Shown piece by piece: positions 1 to 6,335 of a stretch of 10,138 bases of DNA (positions within the stretch are counted from its first letter, which is position 1; each line of letters opens with the position of its first letter). The DNA lies in contig CAZKKN010000058.1 of NCBI GenBank assembly GCA_964553375.1, positions 1 through 10,138 on the forward strand, written 5' to 3'. The notes under the pieces are model-generated. The model was given only the letters and a program-made list of their open reading frames with translations, was not told where the DNA came from and did no database searches. This DNA comes from UBA9715 sp964553375 (lineage in GTDB: Bacteria; Actinomycetota; Coriobacteriia; Coriobacteriales; Eggerthellaceae). The position numbers were made by a program, and so were the translations under genes.

Positions 1-2
1 GG

Positions 3-1514
3 CAGAAGATCCGCCGGGACGTGATCGACGAGTGCAAGCTGCTGGGCCACGACGTCACCGACGAGGCGGCCATCTCCCAGGTGGTGGAGAGCCGGCTCCG
101 GGAGGAGATCTGCCGGGGGGTCCAGACCATTCAGTATCAGGTGGTCACGTTGATGACCACCAACGGCCAGGCACCGTTCATCACGGTGTTCATGTACCTG
201 AACGAGGCGAAGAACGAGCAGGAGAAGCATGACTTGGCCACGATCATCGAAGAGATGCTGCGCCAGCGCTACGAGGGCGTGAAAAACGAGGAGGGCGTTT
301 GGATCACCCCGGCGTTCCCCAAGCTCATCTACGTGCTTGAGGAAGACAACGTGACCGAGGACTCCCCGTATTTCTACCTCACCAAGCTGGCGGCCAAATG
401 CACGGCCAAGCGCATGGTCCCGGATTACATCTCCGAGAAGAAGATGCGCGAGTACAAGCTTTCCAAGGGCGAGGTCGAAGGTCAGGGCGACACCTACACC
501 TGCATGGGCTGCCGGTCGTTCCTCACGCCGGACCGTTCAGGCAACGGCTATGACAATGTTGCCAATGCCGGCAACTACGAGCCGGATAAGCCGAAATACT
601 ACGGCCGCTTCAATCAGGGCGTGGTCACCATCTGCCTGCCCGATGTGGCTTTGTCCTCCTATGGCGATATGGATAAGTTCTGGGAGATCTTCGATGCGCG
701 CCTGGAGCTCTGCCACCGCGCTCTGCGCGCCCGCCACGAGCGGCTGCGCGGCACCCTTTCCGACGCTGCCCCCATTCTGTGGCAGTACGGCGCGCTGGCG
801 CGCCTGAAGAAGGGCGAGACCATCGACAAGCTGCTCTACGGCGGCTACTCCACCATCAGCCTGGGCTATGCGGGCCTTTACGAGTGCGTGAAGTACATGA
901 CCGGCCACAGCCACACCGATAAGGAAGCCACGCCGTTCGCGCTGCAGGTCATGCGCCATATGAACGACAAATGCGCGGAGTGGAAGGCGGCGGAGAACAT
1001 CGACTACTCCCTCTACGGCACGCCCCTCGAGTCCACGACCTATAAGTTCGCCAAGGCGCTCCAGCGCCGCTTCGGGATCATCAAGGGCATCACCGACAAG
1101 GGCTACATCACCAACAGCTACCACGTCCATGTATCCGAGGAGATAGACGCCTTCCAGAAGCTGCGCTTCGAAAGCGAGTTCCAGCGTCTTTCCCCGGGCG
1201 GTGCCATCAGCTATGTGGAGGTGCCGGATATGCAGGATAACCTGCAGGCGGTCATCCGCGTCATGCAATACATCTACGATAACATCATGTATGCGGAGCT
1301 GAATACCAAGTCGGACTTCTGCCAGGCTTGCGGTTTCGACGGCGAGATAACCATCGTGGAAGACGACGGCAAGCTGGTATGGGAATGCCCCAGCTGCGGC
1401 AACCGCGACCAGGACACCATGAACGTGGCACGGCGCACCTGCGGCTACATCGGTACGCAGTTCTGGAACCAGGGTCGCACCGAAGAGATCAAAGACCGCG
1501 TGCTGCATCTGTAG
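3..1514 (+). CDS. nrdD: Anaerobic (class III) ribonucleoside-triphosphate reductase, 3' part only
   Basis: This is the large subunit of the oxygen-sensitive glycyl-radical enzyme that reduces ribonucleoside triphosphates to dNTPs in the cytoplasm. The reading frame is open to the window edge, so about 503 C-terminal residues of a roughly 700-800 residue protein are seen; the GTG at 21 is probably an internal Val codon. Landmarks are a CMGCRSFL motif at 501-524 (the thiyl-radical cysteine region), a C-terminal zinc site of two CxxC pairs (Cys codons at 1320, 1329, 1386 and 1395), and the glycyl-radical motif RRTCGYIG, with the radical Gly codon at 1443-1445, 22 residues before the end. In GRFNQGVVTICLP the Cys codon at 633-635 stands where, from memory, formate-type enzymes have Asn (TINLP). 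nrdG follows after 21 bases, as expected for an activase pair. Family assignment is very secure; the reductant subtype is inference. Confidence 0.96.
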   Translation, partial: QKIRRDVIDECKLLGHDVTDEAAISQVVESRLREEICRGVQTIQYQVVTLMTTNGQAPFITVFMYLNEAKNEQEKHDLATIIEEMLRQRYEGVKNEEGVWITPAFPKLIYVLEEDNVTEDSPYFYLTKLAAKCTAKRMVPDYISEKKMREYKLSKGEVEGQGDTYTCMGCRSFLTPDRSGNGYDNVANAGNYEPDKPKYYGRFNQGVVTICLPDVALSSYGDMDKFWEIFDARLELCHRALRARHERLRGTLSDAAPILWQYGALARLKKGETIDKLLYGGYSTISLGYAGLYECVKYMTGHSHTDKEATPFALQVMRHMNDKCAEWKAAENIDYSLYGTPLESTTYKFAKALQRRFGIIKGITDKGYITNSYHVHVSEEIDAFQKLRFESEFQRLSPGGAISYVEVPDMQDNLQAVIRVMQYIYDNIMYAELNTKSDFCQACGFDGEITIVEDDGKLVWECPSCGNRDQDTMNVARRTCGYIGTQFWNQGRTEEIKDRVLHL

Positions 1515-1535
1515 GCGCTGGTCAAGGGGCTTCAG

Positions 1536-2087
1536 ATGCATTACGGTACCATCAAGCAATGCGATATCGCCAATGGCGAAGGGGTGCGCACGTCGCTTTT
1601 CGTCTCCGGATGCACCCATCACTGCCCAGGTTGTTTTCAGCCTGAGACCTGGGATTTCTCCTATGGCGATGAATACACCGACCAGGTGGAGGAGGAGATT
1701 CTCCAAAGCCTGGAGCCCGGCTATGTGGATGGCATCACCATCCTGGGCGGCGAGCCCATGGAGCCGGAGAACCAGCGGGTGCTCGTGGGCCTTCTGGAGA
1801 AGGTGAAGCTGCGCTTTCCGGAAAAGGATGTATGGCTTTTCACCGGTGATACCCTGGAAGATCTCCAAGACCAGGGCAGTCCGCGGCACACCGAGGTTAC
1901 CGAAAAGCTCCTCTCATTGGTGGATGTGCTGGTGGATGGGCCTTTCCGGGAAGACGAGAAGGATATAACCCTGCGGTTCCGCGGGTCGGCCAATCAGCGC
2001 ATAATCGCCATGGCTCCCACCTTAAGCGAAGGCTCTGTGAAGCTCTGGCAGGGGGATGCGACCTTCGCCCAGCGGGGTGAATGGTAG
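1536..2087 (+). CDS. nrdG: Anaerobic ribonucleotide reductase activating protein (radical SAM)
   Basis: NrdG is the radical-SAM activase that uses a [4Fe-4S] cluster and S-adenosylmethionine to put the glycyl radical on NrdD. The cluster motif CTHHCPGC gives Cys26, Cys30 and Cys33 in the CxxxCxxC arrangement, and the SAM-binding GGEPM motif is at residues 71-75. A late FRGSANQRII segment is typical of the activase family. At 183 residues it is longer than E. coli NrdG (154), with about 20 extra residues at the C-terminus (KLWQGDATFAQRGEW end). The start is supported by AAGGGG at 1524-1529, 6 bases before the ATG. It is 21 bases after nrdD and 22 before the phosphorylase gene, so it is almost certainly co-transcribed with both. 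Confidence 0.96.
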   Translation: MHYGTIKQCDIANGEGVRTSLFVSGCTHHCPGCFQPETWDFSYGDEYTDQVEEEILQSLEPGYVDGITILGGEPMEPENQRVLVGLLEKVKLRFPEKDVWLFTGDTLEDLQDQGSPRHTEVTEKLLSLVDVLVDGPFREDEKDITLRFRGSANQRIIAMAPTLSEGSVKLWQGDATFAQRGEW

Positions 2088-2091
2088 AAGC

Positions 2092-2102
2092 GGGAGAAGA
2101 GG
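2092..2102 (+). promoter_or_regulatory. Ribosome binding site that sets the phosphorylase start
   Basis: GGGAGAAGAGG lies 7 bases before the ATG at 2110. It favours that start over the in-frame ATG at 2056, which would lie inside nrdG and add 18 residues (MRPSPSGVNG...) with no counterpart in the family. Confidence 0.75.
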
Positions 2103-2109
2103 TTGCCCT

Positions 2110-2943
2110 ATGGCAGAAACGCTGAAGGAGCGGATATCCCAGGCCGCCGCTTATCTGAGTGAACATTTAGGCGAGCGTAAGCCCCGGGTGGGCATCATCT
2201 TAGGATCGGGGCTGGGGCCTTTGGCCGAGCAGGTTCAAGGAGCCGTCTTCATCCCATTCAAGGATGTTCCGTTCATGAAGGTATCCACGGCTACAAGCCA
2301 TGTGGGCCGTTTCGTGGCCGGGGAGCTTGGCGGCAAGGAAGTCCTGGTCATGCAGGGGAGGCTCCACGGCTACGAGGGCTACACCCCCCAAGATGTCGCC
2401 TTTCCCGTTTGGGTCATGCATGCCCTTGGCGTGGAGACGCTCATCGTGACCAACGCGGCGGGAGCCATAAACGCCGCCTACGATGTGGGTGATTTCTGCA
2501 TGATGACCGATCATATAAACTTCACCGGTCGCAATCCCGTGGTGGGGGTGGAGCCCGATGAAGTGGCGTTCCGGTTCTTCTCGATGCTCGATGCCTACGA
2601 CCCTCAGTTGCGCCAGGTGGCTCGCGCTGTGGCCGAGGATTTAAGCATTCCGCTGCAGGAAGGGGTCTACCTGGGGCTCTTGGGTCCGAGCTTCGAGACG
2701 CCGGCGGAGATCCGGGCGTTCAGGAGCTGGGGAGCCGATACGGTGGCTATGAGCGTATGCGAGGAGGTCATCGCAGCGCGTCACGTTGGCATGAGGGTCT
2801 TGGGAATCTCGCTTGTATCCAACATGGCCTGCGGAGTGGAGGGCGCCTCGCCTTCGGATGAGGAGGTATTCCAGGTGGCTCAAGGCCGTCAAGGGGATTT
2901 CTGCCGGCTCATCGAAGGCGTTGTGAGCGCGTTATCGCTTTAG
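2110..2943 (+). CDS. punA: Purine nucleoside phosphorylase, trimeric (PNP/MTAP) family
   Basis: This cytoplasmic salvage enzyme splits purine (deoxy)nucleosides with phosphate into free base and (deoxy)ribose 1-phosphate. The 277-residue protein matches the usual length of the trimeric family. Motifs in order are ILGSGLG (phosphate loop), SHVGRF, GRLHGYEGY, TNAAGAIN, TDHINFTG, GPSFETPAE (Phe195/Glu196, matching human Phe200/Glu201 at the base site), MS at 214-215 (human Met219) and LVSN with Asn238 (human Asn243). Glu plus Asn predicts preference for 6-oxopurines (inosine, guanosine). Two oddities: VAMSVCEE replaces the usual GMSTVPE, and the His that contacts the ribose 5'-hydroxyl (human His257) seems to be Asp250 in SDEEV. 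It lies in the nrdDG operon, consistent with deoxynucleotide economy. The family is secure; exact substrate range is inferred. A methylthioadenosine phosphorylase is less likely because of Asn238. Confidence 0.92.
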   Translation: MAETLKERISQAAAYLSEHLGERKPRVGIILGSGLGPLAEQVQGAVFIPFKDVPFMKVSTATSHVGRFVAGELGGKEVLVMQGRLHGYEGYTPQDVAFPVWVMHALGVETLIVTNAAGAINAAYDVGDFCMMTDHINFTGRNPVVGVEPDEVAFRFFSMLDAYDPQLRQVARAVAEDLSIPLQEGVYLGLLGPSFETPAEIRAFRSWGADTVAMSVCEEVIAARHVGMRVLGISLVSNMACGVEGASPSDEEVFQVAQGRQGDFCRLIEGVVSALSL

Positions 2944-2977
2944 AGGCGCGCTCCGCGGGAAGTTTATGGAACTCTGC

Positions 2978-3027
2978 AGGGACCTCAACCTGAAGAAGCG
3001 AGCAACGCTATAATCTAAAGCGTCCCT
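2978..3027. repeat. Imperfect dyad AGGGAC / GTCCCT flanking the murA promoter
   Basis: AGGGAC at 2978-2983 and its exact reverse complement GTCCCT at 3022-3027 bracket the TATAAT box, 38 bases apart. A smaller hairpin, AGCG (2997-3000) / CGCT (3006-3009), sits between them. This could be an operator pair, a weak terminator of the upstream operon (the second arm is followed by TTTA), or chance. Six-base arms at this spacing arise by chance fairly often. Confidence 0.2.
3009..3014 (+). promoter_or_regulatory. Probable sigma-70 type -10 box for murA
   Basis: A perfect TATAAT lies 51 bases upstream of the murA start, inside the longest gap of the first half of the window. No convincing TTGACA is seen; TCAACC at 2985-2990 with an 18-base spacer is the best weak -35. 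A second AT-rich hexamer, CATAAT at 3044-3049, is too close to the start codon to be preferred. Transcription of murA apart from the nrd operon is inferred from this box. Confidence 0.45.
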
Positions 3028-3064
3028 TTATCCATCACCGACGCATAATACGGGGTAGCACCGA

Positions 3065-4387
3065 ATGGCCCAAGAGATCATAGTGGTTCATGGCAATGGC
3101 ACCTTGGAGGGCGAGATCGCCGTTTCCGGGGCGAAGAACTCTGCGCTGAAGCTCATGGCGGCCGCCATTTTGGGCCAGGGGGCCAGTGTGATCCGCAATG
3201 TCCCCTGCATCTCCGACATCGATGTGATGGGAGAGGTGCTTGAGGAGTTGGGAGCCACGGTATCGCGCGATGAGCGCAATGACATCCACGTCATGACCGT
3301 TGATACCTCGGGTGTCGACTCTTTCGAGACCCCTTATGAGCTCGTTTCCAAGATGCGCGCGAGCATCTCGGTGCTCGGGCCGCTCATCGGCCGCTTCGGC
3401 GAAGCGCGCGTGGCCATGCCGGGAGGATGCCAGATCGGGGCGCGCAAGATCGATATGCATCTGCGGGGTCTTGAGTCTTTGGGAGTCTCCTTCGAGGTGG
3501 ATCATGGCTATCTGAAGGCCGTGGCGAAAGAAGGGCTCCACGGGGCCCATGTGGTGCTGGATTTCCCCAGCGTTGGCGCAACGGAGAACACCCTCATGGC
3601 TGCGGTGGCCGCTGAAGGCGATACCATCATAGAGAATGCCGCACGCGAGCCGGAGATAGTGGATTTGGCCGATATGCTCAATGCCATGGGTGCCTCCATA
3701 ACCGATGCAGGCTCTTCCATCATCACCATCCATGGGGTGCCCATCGAGGAGTTCCACCCTTGCGACCACTGCACGGTGGGGGACCGCATTGAGGCGGGCA
3801 CCTTCCTGGTGGGAGGAGCTTTGTCCGGCGGTCCACTTACGGTGCGGGGCATCGATCCGTCCTACCTGCGCATGGCACTCATGAAATTGCGTGAGATGGG
3901 ATGCGTGATCCAAGAAGGGGAGGACTTCATCACCATCACCCGCGCGGGGAGCTTGAAGCCGGTGAGCATCCAAACGCTGCCGCACCCCGGCTTCCCTACA
4001 GACCTCCAAGCCCAGTTCATGCTTCTGGCGGCCTGTGCCGAGGGTACTTCGGTGATCACCGAGAACGTTTTCGAGAACCGTTTCATGTTTGCCGCTGAGC
4101 TGGCGCGCATGGGAGCGGATGTCATCATAGAGGAGCATCATTCCCTCATCCGCGGCGGCAAGCCGCTTCAGGGTGCTCCGGTTTCCTCTACCGACCTGCG
4201 CGCCGGGGCCGCTTTGGTCTTGGCGGGCATCGTGGCCGAAGGGGAAACGCGTGTCCATAAGATCAGCCATATCGACCGCGGGTACGAGGACTACGTAGGC
4301 AAGCTGCGCTCTCTCGGCGCCGATGTGGACCGCGAGCTTCCCTATAGGAATCATCGGGCCACAGTGCGAGTAGAAACGGAATTCTAG
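3065..4387 (+). CDS. murA: UDP-N-acetylglucosamine 1-carboxyvinyltransferase
   Basis: MurA transfers enolpyruvate from PEP to UDP-GlcNAc, the first committed step of peptidoglycan synthesis, in the cytoplasm. The 440-residue length is normal (E. coli 419). Diagnostic motifs are SGAKNSAL with Lys24/Asn25, the active-site loop MPGGCQIGAR with Cys122 (E. coli Cys115), GFPTDLQAQF with the catalytic-base Asp, ENRFMFAAEL, and DLRAGAALVLAG near the end. Because the loop residue is Cys rather than Asp, intrinsic fosfomycin sensitivity would be expected at the target level (established for the family). The residue after the loop Arg is Lys (ARKID) where E. coli has Pro; I give this little weight. The start ATG follows GGGG at 3052-3055 by 9 bases. 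The next gene starts 3 bases after the stop. Confidence 0.97.
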   Translation: MAQEIIVVHGNGTLEGEIAVSGAKNSALKLMAAAILGQGASVIRNVPCISDIDVMGEVLEELGATVSRDERNDIHVMTVDTSGVDSFETPYELVSKMRASISVLGPLIGRFGEARVAMPGGCQIGARKIDMHLRGLESLGVSFEVDHGYLKAVAKEGLHGAHVVLDFPSVGATENTLMAAVAAEGDTIIENAAREPEIVDLADMLNAMGASITDAGSSIITIHGVPIEEFHPCDHCTVGDRIEAGTFLVGGALSGGPLTVRGIDPSYLRMALMKLREMGCVIQEGEDFITITRAGSLKPVSIQTLPHPGFPTDLQAQFMLLAACAEGTSVITENVFENRFMFAAELARMGADVIIEEHHSLIRGGKPLQGAPVSSTDLRAGAALVLAGIVAEGETRVHKISHIDRGYEDYVGKLRSLGADVDRELPYRNHRATVRVETEF

Positions 4388-4390
4388 GCC

Positions 4391-5755
4391 ATGGCCCATC
4401 ATCGGCGTCCCTATTCTGCCTCCCATGCGCGGAGGACCTCGCGACGGGTGAACGAGCATACCGTTGGCACCCATGTGCGCCAAGCGCCTTCGGAGCGACG
4501 CCGTAGGCCCGATGTGGCCGAGGTCATCGTGCGTCGCGCCCGACGCCGCCGCATCATCGCCGGCGTTACAGCCATCGTCATCGTGCTTGGAGCCGCCTTG
4601 CTCATGGCCGTTTTGGCTTTCCGTGGCTCGGTAGGGTCGTCATTGGCCTTGAAGGATTCCAACGCCAAAGAGGCGCTCACGCCCGTTGAGCCGGGAACCC
4701 CGTATTACACGCTCATCGCTGCTGAGCTGGGCGCGGTGGCGCGTCCGCTGGATACACCCGGACCCGATTCGCTCATCCTGGCGCGGGTGGATGAGGCGAA
4801 TCGCACCATTTCGCTCATCAACATCCCGGCGAACCTCCAGGTTTCCAGCGACAGCAAAACCGTGGCCATCGCCAGCTTGGCCGAGCAAAGCGACGCCAAG
4901 CTCATAGAGGCGGTTAAGACGTTCACTAAGCTCGATATCGCTCATTACATCAAGCTCGATGAGGCAGGGATCAGCTCGATGGTCGATGCGCTGGGAGGTT
5001 TGGACCTGGAGCTCGAGCAGCCTATCGATGACCCCCGCGCCGGGGATGTCTATCTGCCAGCGGGGCCCATCACGCTGAAGGGGTCTACGGCTTTGATCTA
5101 TCTGCGGGCCGAGAATGTGAAGATGGGCATGCAGGATAAGCTCAATCACCAGCTGCGTTTCACCACAACCGTAATGGATCGAGTGCTTTCCGATAACTTC
5201 TCGATGAACATGGACGCAATCGGCAATTGCCTCCAGACGGATATGTCCTTGGCCGAATTGGAGGCGCTCGCCTCGTGGTATGCGGGCGACGGCCGGGTGA
5301 TCACGGCCAGCTTACCGGGTTACACCTCTGCTGTGACCAGCGTGAACGATGATGGTAATACGCGATTCATCGGCTCCTACGAGGACTTTGCGGACCTCAT
5401 CGCCACACTTGAGCGCGGGGAGGAGCCGGAAAGCCAGAGCACCGATGGCGTTGTGGCCGCCGATCCTTCCACCTTCACCGTGGATGTGCAAAACGGCACC
5501 TCCATCAACGGTGCTGCGGCCATCACGTCCGAGCAACTGAAGGGCCAGGGCTTCCAAGTGGGCGAGGTGGGCAATGCGGAACAGCAGGTCTATGAGGAGA
5601 CCCTGGTGATCTATAAGGGCTCCGAAGGTCTTTCCCGGGCTAAAGCCGTGATAGAGGCGTTGGGGGTGGGGCGCCCCGTGGATGCGGGAGGCTATTACAG
5701 CTTCAACGGCGATACGCTGCTTATCATAGGAGCGGACTTCTCACCTGTGAACTAG
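4391..5755 (+). CDS. LCP/LytR_C domain membrane protein with degenerate catalytic motifs
   Basis: This 454-residue protein is built like an LytR-CpsA-Psr (LCP) protein. It has an Arg-rich cytoplasmic head (residues 1-54), one membrane helix (about 55-77), an extracellular LCP-like domain (about 105-275), a Glu/Ser linker, and a LytR C-terminal domain (about 361-447) starting at FTVDVQNGTSING. LCP enzymes attach teichoic acids, capsule or other polymers to peptidoglycan. Family marks that remain are PDSLILARVD (126-134 with Asp126), MVDALGGLDLELE and LKGSTALIYLR. The catalytic positions are mostly lost: the Arg of RSDT is absent, PRD is PAN (146-148), KIN is absent, and the R-x-R...D-x-x-R-x-x-R-Q string reads LRAENVKMGMQDKLNHQLRF (238-257), keeping Arg239 and Asp249 but not the others. 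It starts 3 bases after murA with no clear ribosome site, which suggests translational coupling. A structural or regulatory envelope role is more likely than ligase activity. Confidence 0.8.
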   Translation: MAHHRRPYSASHARRTSRRVNEHTVGTHVRQAPSERRRRPDVAEVIVRRARRRRIIAGVTAIVIVLGAALLMAVLAFRGSVGSSLALKDSNAKEALTPVEPGTPYYTLIAAELGAVARPLDTPGPDSLILARVDEANRTISLINIPANLQVSSDSKTVAIASLAEQSDAKLIEAVKTFTKLDIAHYIKLDEAGISSMVDALGGLDLELEQPIDDPRAGDVYLPAGPITLKGSTALIYLRAENVKMGMQDKLNHQLRFTTTVMDRVLSDNFSMNMDAIGNCLQTDMSLAELEALASWYAGDGRVITASLPGYTSAVTSVNDDGNTRFIGSYEDFADLIATLERGEEPESQSTDGVVAADPSTFTVDVQNGTSINGAAAITSEQLKGQGFQVGEVGNAEQQVYEETLVIYKGSEGLSRAKAVIEALGVGRPVDAGGYYSFNGDTLLIIGADFSPVN

Positions 5756-5785
5756 GCTCCTCTTCTCCGCCCTGAGCAATATAAC

Positions 5786-5812
5786 GGGTTGCCATCACTG
5801 GGATGGCGGCCC
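5786..5812 (+). other. 11-bp RNA hairpin between the LCP gene and nfu
   Basis: GGGTTGCCATC (5786-5796) pairs with GATGGCGGCCC (5802-5812) around the 5-base loop ACTGG. As RNA all 11 positions pair, two of them as U-G wobbles. There is no T-run after it, so it is not a classic intrinsic terminator. It lies 30 bases after the LCP stop and just upstream of the nfu promoter region. It may be a U-less terminator, an mRNA 3'-end stabiliser or a regulatory leader element; the sequence alone does not decide. Confidence 0.45.
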
Positions 5813-5840
5813 TGGTGCATCGTCTTGGCTATGATAGAAT
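5812..5840 (+). promoter_or_regulatory. Possible promoter for the nfu operon
   Basis: TAGAAT at 5835-5840 is preceded at 17 bases by the weak -35 CTGGTG (5812-5817). The overlapping TATGAT at 5830-5835 is an alternative -10 box. This lies 28 bases upstream of the nfu ATG, in the only sizeable gap of the second half. Assigned from position and -10 likeness only. Confidence 0.35.
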
Positions 5841-5868
5841 CGTTTCAACGCAATGAGAGGAGTATTTC

Positions 5869-6102
5869 ATGGTTAACAAAGACGATGTTTTGACTGTTCT
5901 GGAGATGATCCGCCCGAGCCTTCTGGCCGACGGCGGGGACGTCACCTTGGTGGATATCTACGACGACGGCACGGTGGAAGTAGAGCTGACCGGCGCCTGC
6001 AAAGGCTGCCCCATGTCGGCTCTCACCTTGGCAAACGGTATCGAGCGAATCCTGAAGGAGCGCGTAGATGGCGTGACCAAGGTAGTGCCTGCCCAAGACT
6101 AA
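5869..6102 (+). CDS. Stand-alone NifU C-terminal (Nfu) domain Fe-S carrier
   Basis: This 77-residue protein is a minimal Nfu domain. Such proteins bind a [4Fe-4S] cluster between two subunits and hand it to apo-enzymes in the cytoplasm. The hallmark is GACKGCP with Cys44 and Cys47 (CxxC), preceded by the family pattern IRPSLLADGGDVTLVDI (residues 14-30). It has no N-terminal IscU-like or A-type domain, as in the short Nfu proteins of Gram-positive bacteria. A strong GAGAGGAG (5855-5862) sits 6 bases before the ATG, so it is probably the well-translated first gene of its operon. No suf or isc genes are in view. An anaerobe with radical-SAM enzymes such as NrdG would need such a carrier, but a direct link is inference. 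Confidence 0.92.
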   Translation: MVNKDDVLTVLEMIRPSLLADGGDVTLVDIYDDGTVEVELTGACKGCPMSALTLANGIERILKERVDGVTKVVPAQD

Positions 6103-6112
6103 GCAGCCCATC

Positions 6113-6334
6113 ATGGACGCCCTGCTCGAATGTCCCTATTGCCATCGGCATACCATCGATTTCCATCGGTACGAATCGCTGATCGCCATCACAACGGATC
6201 ATGCCCTGTTCTGCACCCGTTGTCCATCCTGCGGCCAGCGTATTTCGAGCGTGCGTCCCATTCCCGAGGATATGAGGGATGAGGTCCTTTACGCGGCCAT
6301 AGAGGTGGGCGCTGGCATGGGGCTCGTCAATTGA
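6113..6334 (+). CDS. Small double-CxxC zinc-ribbon protein, function unknown
   Basis: I do not recognise a named family. The 73-residue protein has CPYC at residues 7-10 and CTRCPSCG at 34-41; Cys7/Cys10 with Cys37/Cys40 would make a four-Cys zinc ribbon, and Cys34 is extra. His11, His13, His18 and His30 lie between the knuckles and could also bind metal. The C-terminal third is acidic then hydrophobic (EDMRDEVLYAAIEVGAG). It has no signal peptide or membrane helix. It begins 10 bases after nfu and ends 1 base before the lgt ATG, so coupled translation is likely although no strong ribosome site is visible. That spacing and the codon use, which resembles its neighbours', support a real gene. 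An Fe-S or redox partner of Nfu is possible but only a guess. Confidence 0.75.
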   Translation: MDALLECPYCHRHTIDFHRYESLIAITTDHALFCTRCPSCGQRISSVRPIPEDMRDEVLYAAIEVGAGMGLVN

Positions 6335-6335
6335 T

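Noticed and set aside
21..23. GTG as the start codon of the nrdD product
   Set aside because: The frame is open upstream to the window edge (QKIRRD before it), and the protein would lack the N-terminal part of the class III reductase, so the gene is cut by the window rather than starting here.
537..1889. A 450-codon minus-strand frame opposite nrdD and nrdG
   Set aside because: It is antisense to two secure genes, has no recognisable domain, and spans the junction between them.
2056..2109. Earlier ATG for the purine nucleoside phosphorylase
   Set aside because: It lies inside nrdG; the ATG at 2110 has a strong ribosome site and gives the usual family length.
3035..4483. A 482-codon minus-strand frame opposite murA
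   Set aside because: It is a shadow of murA codon bias; low-complexity His/Arg/Gly-rich translation with no motif, and murA itself is certain.
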